A stretch of 51,407 nucleotides of DNA, from NCBI GenBank assembly GCA_018714205.1, contig DVNR01000003.1, forward strand, positions 1 to 51,407. Direction: 5' to 3'. This stretch comes from Candidatus Aphodousia faecipullorum. GTDB taxonomy: Bacteria > Pseudomonadota > Gammaproteobacteria > Burkholderiales > Burkholderiaceae_F. Of the stretch, positions 1 to 8,818 are shown piece after piece; position 1 is the stretch's first letter, and each line of letters begins with the position of its first letter. The translations under genes and the position numbers were made by a program. Below the pieces are notes generated by a model. The model saw only the letters and a program-made list of their open reading frames with translations. It did no database searches and was not told the DNA's origin.

Positions 1-2
1 CT

Positions 3-197
3 GACATCAATGCTGCGACCAATATAGGTCGAAAAGAACTCGGGGATGAGTGGCTGAAACAGTTACTCGAACTCGATGGGGGCGTCTTAGTGGACACGCC
101 CGCCGTTGTACGAAATCTGCATGCAGGTGCGGATAGTCGTCAATGGCTAGAATTGGGGATACGTTCCCAAGAAATCGTGCACGTAAGTGCGCGGTAG
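3..197 (+). CDS. C-terminal fragment of an unidentified protein (5' end outside window)
   Basis: Open frame from base 3 (DINAATNIGRKELGDEWLKQLLELDGG...EIVHVSAR) to TAG at 195-197; no start inside window. Confidence 0.5.
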   Translation, partial: DINAATNIGRKELGDEWLKQLLELDGGVLVDTPAVVRNLHAGADSRQWLELGIRSQEIVHVSAR

Positions 198-523
198 TTC
201 ATTTTTGCCACTGATCGCCAGTCTAATCGATCGCCGAAATGACTTTGAGTATTGCCATTGCCCGTAGCTTTGAAAGTCACATGATCATTTCCCTAGTATG
301 AGGCATACCAACAGTAGAGTCTTATTTTCTAAATGGAGTGCAAGCGCAACCTTTTGGTTACTCTTTCCTCGGTGATTTTTTTCAAATTTTTTAGAAATGA
401 TGAGTAACGATATAATGTGAGGATCGCAAAGTTGTTGTAATACTTTGCTGTGTTATCTTGTCTAAAGCACCCAGAAACGTTTCCGACATGGGAATGTTGA
501 TTAGGAAAAAGGAATTTAAAATT

Positions 524-901
524 ATGGCAGATCTCGATTCCATGAATGCTCAAATGGATGTCAACGCTTTGGTGCGTGAAGAAGTGGTAACGGATCGTAA
601 GATTGGATCCATTCGGGTACTCACTCCGATTACTGTGGATGGTATGCGTGACATGAATCGTGAAGTCATCTATTTGGGTGAAACACAGATTATGACGCAG
701 ATGGGACCGTTGCCAATTTCTTTTGAAATCAAGGCAAAGACTTTGGCTGAGGCGGTGAGCGGATATGCCGAGGCGGCAAAAGCCGGCGTTGAAGAGACGA
801 TTGCTAAGATCGAAGCGATGCGCCGTGAAGCGGCAACAAAAATTGTCACTCCTGGTGACGCTGGTTTTGCGGCAACCGCCAATAAAATTCAAATGCCTTA
901 A
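524..901 (+). CDS. conserved hypothetical protein, about 125 aa (ORF track start 458; ATG at 524 preferred)
   Basis: ATG at 524 preceded by AAAAAGGA; MADLDSMNAQMDVNALVREEVV...; stop overlaps next CDS start. Confidence 0.6.
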   Translation: MADLDSMNAQMDVNALVREEVVTDRKIGSIRVLTPITVDGMRDMNREVIYLGETQIMTQMGPLPISFEIKAKTLAEAVSGYAEAAKAGVEETIAKIEAMRREAATKIVTPGDAGFAATANKIQMP

Positions 902-1590
902 TGTCAGTGATGCCAACCGTTCAGCCTTTCACCCGCGATGATTTGAAAAACGCCAAAATCCGTCTTTTGCGAGACGGACGATCGGCCAATGCGTGCGTTA
1001 GTTGTGTGACCATTGACGGACTGGATTGGACGCTTAAAGACTTCGCCGGGCGATCTTGGTGGGTCCGGACTTTTTTGGTTCCCTTTCTTCTAGGACACGA
1101 GTATCGCATCTTGTTGCGGCTTAAAGGGATTGAAGGGATTGCAAGTGATGCCTTTATGCTTGATCGCAACGCCTTGGCGATTCGGTTTTTGCCGGGAAGG
1201 CCATTGTCGACTCTAAAGCCGGAAGAGGTAAGTAGCGACTACCTAAAGGCGATGGAGACGCTGCTGACTCAGGTGCATTCACGCGCGGTGGTGCATCTGG
1301 ACACTCGGGGAACGGGCAATTGGTTGGTCTCTCCTCAAGGGCAGCCGCTTTTGATTGATTTTCAAGCTGGGTTAAGCACCCGGCACTTGCCTCGAGGCTT
1401 GCGGCACGTCTTGGAATTGATCGATATGAGCGGCGTCTATAAGAAGTGGCGTGAATGGCATCCGGAGACATTTGGAACAGAGCGGGAAACGCTTTGGCAA
1501 GAGGCGCAAAAATGGAGATCACGCTGGAAGCTCAAGGGTTACTTCGGTCTTAAGAAAAAGGCCGGGGACAATAAATTTGGATCTCAATAG
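901..1590 (+). CDS. RIO/LPS-kinase-like small protein kinase fold
   Basis: VHLDTRGTGNWLVSPQGQPLLIDFQAGL resembles a kinase catalytic loop (HxD...N) and a DFQ metal-binding motif; stop/start overlap with upstream ORF. Confidence 0.55.
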   Translation: MSVMPTVQPFTRDDLKNAKIRLLRDGRSANACVSCVTIDGLDWTLKDFAGRSWWVRTFLVPFLLGHEYRILLRLKGIEGIASDAFMLDRNALAIRFLPGRPLSTLKPEEVSSDYLKAMETLLTQVHSRAVVHLDTRGTGNWLVSPQGQPLLIDFQAGLSTRHLPRGLRHVLELIDMSGVYKKWREWHPETFGTERETLWQEAQKWRSRWKLKGYFGLKKKAGDNKFGSQ

Positions 1591-1602
1591 ATTTCATTAA
1601 CC

Positions 1603-1630
1603 GGGCAGCCGTCTTCGACTGCCCCTTTTA
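1603..1630 (+). terminator. intrinsic terminator after kinase-like gene
   Basis: GGGCAG...CTGCCC followed by CCTTTTA. Confidence 0.5.
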
Positions 1631-1649
1631 CAACGTTTATCAACCTTTT

Positions 1650-3314
1650 ATGGCTCAATACGTTTTCACAATGAATCGCGTGGGCAAAATTGTTCCGCCC
1701 AAGCGTCAAATTCTCAAAGATATTTCTTTATCGTTTTTCCCTGGCGCCAAAATTGGAGTTTTGGGATTAAACGGTGCGGGCAAGTCGACGCTATTGAAAA
1801 TTATGGCAGGTGTCGACACTGATATCGAGGGCGAAGCACTGCCAATGCCCGGTATCAAAATCGGATATTTGCCACAGGAGCCGCAATTAAATCCCGGGCA
1901 CACGGTTCGCCAAGCTGTCGAAGAGGGGATGAGTGAACTGTTAGACGCCCAAAAGCGCCTGGACGAAGTCTATGCGGCTTATGCCGATCCCGACGCTGAC
2001 TTCGACGCACTTGCGGCTGAACAGGCAAAGCTTGAAGCGATCATCAATGCGGCGGGAACCAATGCTGAAACTCAGATGGAAATTGCGGCTGACGCGCTCC
2101 GTTTGCCGCCATGGGACGCTAAAATCGAACACCTCTCCGGTGGCGAAAAGCGTCGAGTGGCACTATGCCGGTTGCTGCTTTCACATCCGGACATGTTGTT
2201 GCTTGACGAACCGACCAATCACTTGGATGCCGAAAGTGTGGAGTGGCTTGAGCAATTCTTGCATCGCTTCCCAGGCACGGTTGTCGCCGTCACTCACGAT
2301 CGCTACTTTTTAGACAACGCCGCGGAATGGATTTTGGAATTGGATCGTGGCGAAGGGATACCATGGAAAGGCAATTACTCTTCGTGGCTTGATCAAAAAG
2401 AAAAGCGTCTGGAAATTGAAAAGCGCCAAGAAGATGCCCGCATGAAAGCGATCAAGCATGAGTTGGAATGGGTTCGCCAAAATGCCAAAGGTCGCCAAGC
2501 AAAGAGTAAGGCTCGCTTGGCTCGCTTTGAAGAAATGTCTAGTTACGAGTACCAAGCTCGCAATGAAACAAATGAAATTTTCATTCCGGTCGCAGATCGT
2601 TTAGGCAACGATGTCATCAAGTTTGAGCATGTTAGCAAAGGATTCGGTGATCGACTCCTGATTGATGATTTGAGTTTTACCATTCCGCCCGGAGCGATTG
2701 TCGGTGTCATCGGACCCAATGGCGCAGGCAAATCCACTTTGTTTAAGATGATTTTGGGCAAGGAGACGCCTGATAGCGGCTCGATTTCCATCGGAAAAAC
2801 TGTCAAGATCAGCGCTGTGGATCAAATGCGTGATTCGTTGCCAAACGATAAGACCGCATGGGAAGCCGTAAGCGATGGTCAGGACATTTTGCAGGTTGGT
2901 AAATTCTCAATGCCTTCGCGTGCGTATCTCGGACGTTTCAATTTTAAGGGAGGAGATCAACAAAAGTTGGTTGGCGCCCTCTCCGGTGGAGAACGGGGTC
3001 GTTTGCATTTGGCTAAGACACTTTTAGCCGGCGGCAATGTTCTTTTACTTGACGAGCCGTCTAACGACCTGGATGTCGAAACACTGCGCGCTTTGGAAGA
3101 TGCCCTGTTGGAATTTGCCGGCTGCGCGATGGTGACCTCGCACGATCGTTGGTTCCTCGACCGTATCGCCACCCATATTTTGGCGTTTGAAGGGGATTCA
3201 AAAGTGGTGTTTTTCGACGGAAACTACACTGAATACGAAGCGGATAAAAAACGTCGCTTAGGCGAGGAAGCCGCCAAGCCCCACCGTTTGCGTTTTAAAC
3301 CACTCAAGCGTTAA
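1650..3314 (+). CDS. ettA: ABC-F ATPase, energy-dependent translational throttle EttA
   Basis: Two Walker A (GLNGAGKST, GPNGAGKST) and two LSGGE signatures; 554 aa; strong EttA resemblance. Confidence 0.95.
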   Translation: MAQYVFTMNRVGKIVPPKRQILKDISLSFFPGAKIGVLGLNGAGKSTLLKIMAGVDTDIEGEALPMPGIKIGYLPQEPQLNPGHTVRQAVEEGMSELLDAQKRLDEVYAAYADPDADFDALAAEQAKLEAIINAAGTNAETQMEIAADALRLPPWDAKIEHLSGGEKRRVALCRLLLSHPDMLLLDEPTNHLDAESVEWLEQFLHRFPGTVVAVTHDRYFLDNAAEWILELDRGEGIPWKGNYSSWLDQKEKRLEIEKRQEDARMKAIKHELEWVRQNAKGRQAKSKARLARFEEMSSYEYQARNETNEIFIPVADRLGNDVIKFEHVSKGFGDRLLIDDLSFTIPPGAIVGVIGPNGAGKSTLFKMILGKETPDSGSISIGKTVKISAVDQMRDSLPNDKTAWEAVSDGQDILQVGKFSMPSRAYLGRFNFKGGDQQKLVGALSGGERGRLHLAKTLLAGGNVLLLDEPSNDLDVETLRALEDALLEFAGCAMVTSHDRWFLDRIATHILAFEGDSKVVFFDGNYTEYEADKKRRLGEEAAKPHRLRFKPLKR

Positions 3315-3331
3315 CGGATTGTTCTAACAAC

Positions 3332-3364
3332 AAGGGGACGAGCTTAAAAAGTTCGTCCCTTTGT
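3332..3364 (+). terminator. intrinsic terminator after ettA
   Basis: GGGACGAGCTT aaaa AGTTCGTCCC then TTTG. Confidence 0.5.
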
Positions 3365-3504
3365 GCCATCAAAGGCGGGTCTTTTTGTGCAGAGTCTCAA
3401 AAATATCCCGAAATCCAGTTTTCGATTAGACTTGAAAGGTCTTTTAGTGTGCCACTTCCTCTAGTGAGAGTGGATCTTTTGGGTTAATAATTACGGAGTT
3501 GCTC

Positions 3505-4014
3505 ATGGCCTATGTTGTACGTGAAAGTCAACCTGGTGACGCTACGTATGTTGCTGATTTACATCGGCGTCTTTACCCGGAAGAGTATGAATGGGGGCCC
3601 GCTTTCATTGCCTACGCTGAGAAAATTGCATTGGATTTTGAGTTGCGTCCTAAGAGTGATAAAGAAGCTTTGTGGATCGTAGAAGAAGTGCCTCAGGGAC
3701 AACGGGTTGGGTCCATCATGCTTTGTGCCACAGACGATCCCGAAGTGGGCCAACTCAGATTGCTTGCCGTGGAAAAGGCTCATCGCAGGCATGGTCTAGG
3801 TCGAAAACTTGTCAATGTATTGCTTGAAAAAGCTCGCGCTCTCGGATACAAAAAAATCATCCTGTGGACAGCGGCACCATTGGATTCCGCTATACGGCAA
3901 TATGAGCGTTTTGGTTTTAAAGTAGTGGAGTTGAGTGAAAACAACACGTGGCGTACAGACGGGGGAAAAGTAACAGAAATCAAAATGGAGTTGGATTTCT
4001 CAATGGGTTCGTAA
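3505..4014 (+). CDS. GNAT-family N-acetyltransferase
   Basis: LRLLAVEKAHRRHGLGRKLVNVLLEKAR acetyl-CoA binding motif; IRQYERFGFKVV. Confidence 0.8.
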   Translation: MAYVVRESQPGDATYVADLHRRLYPEEYEWGPAFIAYAEKIALDFELRPKSDKEALWIVEEVPQGQRVGSIMLCATDDPEVGQLRLLAVEKAHRRHGLGRKLVNVLLEKARALGYKKIILWTAAPLDSAIRQYERFGFKVVELSENNTWRTDGGKVTEIKMELDFSMGS

Positions 4015-4079
4015 GACCTAGTCTTAAGAACGGTGTGGAGAGCCGATTTCAGAGATTGGAACCGTCTAAAGTTAAGGTC

Positions 4080-6026
4080 ATGCTCGATAAAGTAACGCTT
4101 CAAGATCCGGCTAATGAAATTTCACTGGCTCAGATTGAACTAGTGGATGGGAAACCTTATTCTCCGATTTTTCAAGATATTTATGCAACACGAAGTGGTG
4201 CTTATGGTCAGGCGTGCGCTGTTTTTTTGGCTCAAGGAGAGATTGCGTCCCGTTGGGCTAACAAAAAAGCATTTTGTATTCTTGAAAACGGTTTCGGTCT
4301 CGGAACAAATTTTCTTGCGACGTTAAAGGCTTGGCGAGAAGACCCTAACCGACCAGAATGTTTGGATTATGTCAGTATAGAGCGCTTCCCTGCGAGCGCT
4401 GCAGAGATTGAGCGTTATGCAGCACCGGAGGTGCGTGATTACGCCAAGGAACTGGCCGCATCGTGGCCACAGCCACTACCCGGTTTCCATGTTTTGGAAT
4501 TTGATCATGGGCGAGTTCGGCTTACATTAATTTTTCATGATGCAAGAAAAATTGCGTCGGAATTGAGCTTAAATTATGACGCTTTGTTTCTTGACGGCTT
4601 TTCTCCATCGAAAAATCCCCAGATGTGGGAACCTCATCTTTTGATGTCTTTAGCTCGTTATGCAAAACCGCAAGCGACTGTGACAACATGGTGTACGGCC
4701 GGGGCGGTTAGGGCGACGCTTACTCGAGCGGGCTTTTTGCTGGAAAAGCTGGCAGGGTTCGGGGCAAAATCAGAGCGCCTGTTCGGTGTGATGAGGGCTT
4801 CAAGATCGCATGATCAAAGAGAGGCCTATAAAGGTGATGTCATTGTTATTGGCGCCGGCCTTGCTGGGAGCAACGTGGCATTTGAATTGTCTCGTCGTGG
4901 CGTTCCTGTCCGGGTAATTGATGAAGGGGCTGTGCCCGGATTTGGTGCGAGTGCGCTTGCTTGGGGGATTTTGCATCCGCACTTTAGTCGTGATGATAAC
5001 TTATTGTCACGACTGTCTCGCGAAGGATTTCTTGCAACTTGTAGACGTTTGGATGAGCTTGAGCGATCAGGGGCGGAGCTTTCGGTTCGTGATGGGTGTT
5101 TGCAAATGGCTCACACGGACGAAATTTACGCGCAATGGCAGGAGGCTGTCAGTAAATCGCTTCCGTTTAAGTTGCCTGAGAGCTATGCGCGCTTTTTAAC
5201 TGCTTCTCAAGCCAGCGAAGAGGCGGGGATTGGTTTAAAGCGGGGAGGGTGGTTTTTCCCTTATGCCGGTATGGTTCGAGTTGGCGCCTTTTGCCGAGCG
5301 TTGATTTCAGCCAGCCAAGTACCTTATCGAGGAAATACACGAGTTGAACGACTTGTGCGTCGGGCGGATAAATGGGCGCTTTATGGTCAGTTCGGAGAGT
5401 TGTTAGATGAAGCCAGCCACATTGTTTTAGCCAATGCCTGGCAGGCGCAGCGTTTGTTGCAAACCCACTATTTGACATTTGATTGCCTCCCAGGGCGCAT
5501 TACGCTCTTGAGGGATACCGATTTAGTTGGGTTAAAAATCCCAGTTAGTGGTGAAGGCTACATGACCCGAATGCCTGACGGTTTTTGCGGGGTTGGTGCC
5601 ACGTATGAATTGCCGAGAACGGGACTTTGGACAGAAAATCGAGCCCACGAAGAGAATTTATCCAAGCTGGAGAGACTACTACTGAATCAGCCTCAGGTTG
5701 TTGTCACGGGAGCTTACTGTGGGCAAAGAGCGTCAGGCTTGGGACGTTTGCCTTATGTTGGTCCGGTGTGCGACGAGTTGGCTTGGCTCAGCCGCTGGAA
5801 GAAAAATCCCTCTCAATACGATGAGGATTCATCTTTGAATTTTGAAGGACTTTGGCTTCATAGCGCTTTTGGTTCTCGTGGCGTGTCAATGACCACAAGA
5901 ACAAGTCAGATATTGGGTGCTTTGATAACCGGAAGTCCTGTGCCGGCAGAAAAATCCCTTTTAAAGGGAATAGGATCCGCTAGAGCTGTGATCCGATGGC
6001 TCAAGTCAAAGGAGAATGCCATCTAA
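4080..6026 (+). CDS. mnmC: bifunctional tRNA mnm5s2U biosynthesis protein MnmC (methyltransferase + FAD oxidoreductase)
   Basis: N-terminal SPxFxDIYATRSGAYGQACAVFL; C-terminal VIGAGLAGSNVAFELSRRG dinucleotide-binding motif; ATG at 4080 chosen because the track ORF start overlaps the GNAT gene. Confidence 0.9.
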   Translation: MLDKVTLQDPANEISLAQIELVDGKPYSPIFQDIYATRSGAYGQACAVFLAQGEIASRWANKKAFCILENGFGLGTNFLATLKAWREDPNRPECLDYVSIERFPASAAEIERYAAPEVRDYAKELAASWPQPLPGFHVLEFDHGRVRLTLIFHDARKIASELSLNYDALFLDGFSPSKNPQMWEPHLLMSLARYAKPQATVTTWCTAGAVRATLTRAGFLLEKLAGFGAKSERLFGVMRASRSHDQREAYKGDVIVIGAGLAGSNVAFELSRRGVPVRVIDEGAVPGFGASALAWGILHPHFSRDDNLLSRLSREGFLATCRRLDELERSGAELSVRDGCLQMAHTDEIYAQWQEAVSKSLPFKLPESYARFLTASQASEEAGIGLKRGGWFFPYAGMVRVGAFCRALISASQVPYRGNTRVERLVRRADKWALYGQFGELLDEASHIVLANAWQAQRLLQTHYLTFDCLPGRITLLRDTDLVGLKIPVSGEGYMTRMPDGFCGVGATYELPRTGLWTENRAHEENLSKLERLLLNQPQVVVTGAYCGQRASGLGRLPYVGPVCDELAWLSRWKKNPSQYDEDSSLNFEGLWLHSAFGSRGVSMTTRTSQILGALITGSPVPAEKSLLKGIGSARAVIRWLKSKENAI

Positions 6027-6112
6027 CAAGGATTGGCTGCTCTTAATTGAGAGACTTGTCAACGAGAAAAATTGAATCTATCAATTCTGAATCGATTCGA
6101 ACAAAAATTGAC

Positions 6113-6166
6113 GATAGCCAAGCAATTGAAGGCTACCCTGCATAAGTAAAGATGCGTTTGGCTATC
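6113..6166. other. stem-loop, 9-bp perfect arms GATAGCCAA/TTGGCTATC
   Basis: Arms at 6113-6121 and 6158-6166 in intergenic region downstream of zapA. Confidence 0.6.
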
Positions 6167-6193
6167 AGTGTGATATCAGAAAGATCAAAACTG

Positions 6194-6244
6194 AAGAGAT
6201 GTCCGATCAACCGCCTTGAGTAGGTGGTTTCAGCAACATCTCTT
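6194..6244. other. long hairpin, 9-bp outer arms AAGAGATGT/ACATCTCTT with inner AACCGCC/GGTGGTT stem
   Basis: Arms at 6194-6202 and 6236-6244; inner stem pairs with one G-U. Confidence 0.65.
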
Positions 6245-6260
6245 TATTGAAATTGTTAAA

Positions 6261-6602
6261 TCAAGAGGGCTGATTTCCTTGCGTTTCGCCTGCAAGCGTG
6301 TTGTCGCACAAGGCGATCAAAGAATCCACTTCCGACTTGGAACGGTTCATTTCCTCGACGGCCCGTTTCATTTCTTCAACAGCCTGGCGTTGCACCAAAT
6401 TTTCATAAGCGATGCGCAAGGCTGCCAGGACAGCTACCGAATCGGGTGAAAATACTTTGCCGGGTTGATGAATTTCCTGCATATGGCGCTGAACCAACTC
6501 CGCACAAGCTCGCAGGTTAGCTTCTTCTTCAGGGGCGACCGCCAAGCGGTAATCACGCCCCATGATCGTTAAAGTCAGTGTATTTCGCACAGCCATAGTC
6601 AA
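6261..6602 (-). CDS. zapA: cell division protein ZapA
   Basis: LTIMGRDYRLAVAPEEEANLRACAELVQRHM...DSVAVLAALRIAYENL typical ZapA. Confidence 0.85.
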   Translation of the reverse strand: MTMAVRNTLTLTIMGRDYRLAVAPEEEANLRACAELVQRHMQEIHQPGKVFSPDSVAVLAALRIAYENLVQRQAVEEMKRAVEEMNRSKSEVDSLIALCDNTLAGETQGNQPS

Positions 6603-6613
6603 TCACTCTCTTA

Positions 6614-6871
6614 TTAGAAAGTCATCGTCGGGGCGTCGTTGTCAACAGTTTGTTGTGTCTTTTCAATGGAACGGATAAGCGCATCAAGTCGTTCGATGGC
6701 TTCTTGCGTTTCGGCTTTTGTCAAGCCTGCGTTCTCGTCCTTTTGGGCGATGATTGCTTGCAATTCCTTGTTTTGTTCGCGAAGATCATTGACTTCCTGA
6801 ATCAGTGCGCGAACGCGATCGGCTAAAAGTTCAAGCTGTTGTTGCATCTTAGTACTATTCCTTTCGGACAA
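6614..6871 (-). CDS. short coiled-coil protein next to zapA (ZapB-like/TIGR02449-like)
   Basis: Leading QQQLELLADRVRALIQEVNDLREQNKELQ coiled coil, 85 aa, adjacent to zapA. Confidence 0.6.
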   Translation of the reverse strand: MSERNSTKMQQQLELLADRVRALIQEVNDLREQNKELQAIIAQKDENAGLTKAETQEAIERLDALIRSIEKTQQTVDNDAPTMTF

Positions 6872-7384
6872 TTAAAGAGCGTTCTGCTCCACATCTTCTT
6901 GTGCTTTCTTTTCCGAGTCGATGACCGTCATCTGAGATTCATCGCCTTGGAAAACTTCATCGTTGCCCAGAATCATCTGGTCGGCTTGGGTTTCGTTCGG
7001 CAACGGATTGAATTCGTAGCGAGAAAGACGCCCTGTTTCGTCAAAATACACTGTCAGGCGGCGTCTTTCAATATCACCGAAACGTGGGTTCATATAATAG
7101 ACATAATCCCAACGGTTTTGGTGAAACATATCCCGCAAAAGCGGCACGCCCAGCAAAAATTGCACCTGTAGCTGTGTCATGCCGATGTGCAACTGATCCA
7201 CCATTTCTTTGGTGACCAAGTTACCCTGATGCATATCGGGTCTATAGGGATTAATTAGGGACGTGATGGCTTCGGTCGGTTGGAACCAATCCGTGAACGA
7301 ATCCCATTGGGACTCGATCTGGGCACAGCCCGTCAAACAAAGAGCGGCACCCATGGAGCCGGCCAGTACACATTTTTTAATCAT
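6872..7384 (-). CDS. bamE: outer membrane assembly lipoprotein BamE (SmpA/OmlA)
   Basis: Lipobox LTGC; PYRPDMHQGNLVTKEMVDQLHIGMTQLQVQFLLGVPLL. Confidence 0.9.
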   Translation of the reverse strand: MIKKCVLAGSMGAALCLTGCAQIESQWDSFTDWFQPTEAITSLINPYRPDMHQGNLVTKEMVDQLHIGMTQLQVQFLLGVPLLRDMFHQNRWDYVYYMNPRFGDIERRRLTVYFDETGRLSRYEFNPLPNETQADQMILGNDEVFQGDESQMTVIDSEKKAQEDVEQNAL

Positions 7385-7574
7385 ACGTACATCAAAACAG
7401 TCGAAATTTTTGTGCTAGCGCATTGAAAACCCAAAAGACGCACGACACGAACCCAACTCGAACAGTCGAGCTACTTCATAACCCCGTAATGATAAACTAA
7501 TGTCAGCGCTTACGCCTAAAATTGAGTTAATTTTTTCAAATTTACGTGAATCGATATTCATTGTGGAGAACGCC

Positions 7575-8162
7575 ATGTTGACTTTCACACGTCGTCGTTC
7601 GCTCGGGACCGCTTTAGCTCTTTTATTTTCTACTGCCGTACCGGTAGCGCATGCAGATCCAGCGAATGTTCCGGTCATTTGGGACGGAAAGAAAATGTTT
7701 GAATCATTTCAAAATGAGGCAACCGGCATTTCGTCAAAGGGACCAGCGGGTCGTCCTAAAGCGTATGTCGCTTTTGACACTCAATGTCGTGACTGCTGGC
7801 ATTTGCACCGCAAGCTTGAACCCTTTCTGGATAAGATTGAGTTTGTATTTTGTCCGATTTCGTTTATGAATATTCACTCCGAGCCTCAAGCGACAACGAT
7901 TTTGATTGACAAGGACCCTCTGGCGAAACTTAACGAGCATTTTGAACATTTCAGCGACATTGATTTCCGGGGAATCCGTTACGGCAAAGTCGAAGATTTA
8001 CCTGTTGATGTTCGCGACAAAGTTTGGGTTAACACAAAACTGCACCGTCGGGCTGGTTGTCGCGCTGTTCCGTACGGCGTGTTTAAAAATTCCAAAGGTC
8101 AGTATTTGCCTTTCGATGAACGGCTGACCGTGGAGGAGTTAAAAACTCTCTTTGAACTTTGA
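7575..8162 (+). CDS. exported thioredoxin-fold protein (DsbC/DsbG-like), CRDC motif
   Basis: Signal peptide after ATG at 7575 (MLTFTRRRSLGTALALLFSTAVPVAHA); AYVAFDTQCRDCWHLHRKLEPFL. Confidence 0.65.
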   Translation: MLTFTRRRSLGTALALLFSTAVPVAHADPANVPVIWDGKKMFESFQNEATGISSKGPAGRPKAYVAFDTQCRDCWHLHRKLEPFLDKIEFVFCPISFMNIHSEPQATTILIDKDPLAKLNEHFEHFSDIDFRGIRYGKVEDLPVDVRDKVWVNTKLHRRAGCRAVPYGVFKNSKGQYLPFDERLTVEELKTLFEL

Positions 8163-8299
8163 GTTTGGCTTCGGTTGCGAAGGTTAACAAAAAAACTTGA
8201 GATCAAAGCGTTTGTTGCTTTCTCTGCATGATAATATACGAGAGACCATCTATTTGAGCTCATATTGACGTTTGTGGTTTGTGCCGTTGACGGTCAATA

Positions 8300-8782
8300 T
8301 TGGTAAAGGTGAATGAATTGAAATACGATTCGAGTGATTTGAAAAGTTTAGGACTTAAAGCGACGATTCCGCGTCTGCGCATCTTAGATATTTTCCAGAA
8401 AGCAGCCTCGGAAGGAGAGCGCCATTTGACGGCTGACCAAGTGTTTTCAATGCTTAGAGACGAGGGTGAGGATGTTGGCTTAGCCACGGTTTATCGTGTT
8501 CTGTCTCAATTTGAGGTTGCCGGTATTTTGCGGCGTCATCATTTTGAATCTGACAGCGCGACGTATGAACTTGGAGAGCCGGAACATCATGATCACTTAG
8601 TGTGTGTTCAGTGCGGCAAGGTCGAGGAGTTTGTCGATGTGGAAATCGAACGCCGCCAACAAGAAATTGCCGATCGCTATGGATTCGCCTTGGAACACCA
8701 CACGCTTTGTTTGTATGGCATTTGCAAGGAATGCAGAGAGAAAAATCAGCAGAAATCACAGCAGGCGCAAAAGCCTCTGTAA
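8300..8782 (+). CDS. fur: ferric uptake regulator Fur (non-ATG start in track)
   Basis: LGLKATIPRLRILDIFQK...HLTADQVFSMLRDEGEDVGLATVYRVLSQFEVAGI...HDHLVCVQCGKVEEF. Confidence 0.95.
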   Translation: MVKVNELKYDSSDLKSLGLKATIPRLRILDIFQKAASEGERHLTADQVFSMLRDEGEDVGLATVYRVLSQFEVAGILRRHHFESDSATYELGEPEHHDHLVCVQCGKVEEFVDVEIERRQQEIADRYGFALEHHTLCLYGICKECREKNQQKSQQAQKPL

Positions 8783-8791
8783 TTTAGACAA

Positions 8792-8818
8792 GGGTGACTT
8801 GTTGGTCACCTTTTTTTA
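8792..8818. terminator. terminator between convergent fur and recN
   Basis: GGTGAC TTGTTG GTCACC followed by T7. Confidence 0.75.

Noticed and set aside
329-916. 195-aa minus-strand ORF
   Set aside because: Covers the intact plus-strand gene at 524-901; His/Asn/Ser-rich translation without domain signals.
3948-4079. N-terminal extension of MnmC ORF in the track
   Set aside because: Overlaps the GNAT gene out of frame; ATG at 4080 gives the usual MnmC N-terminus.
8160-8299. Fur box upstream of fur
   Set aside because: Only a weak half-site (TGATAATATA) was seen; not enough to call an operator.
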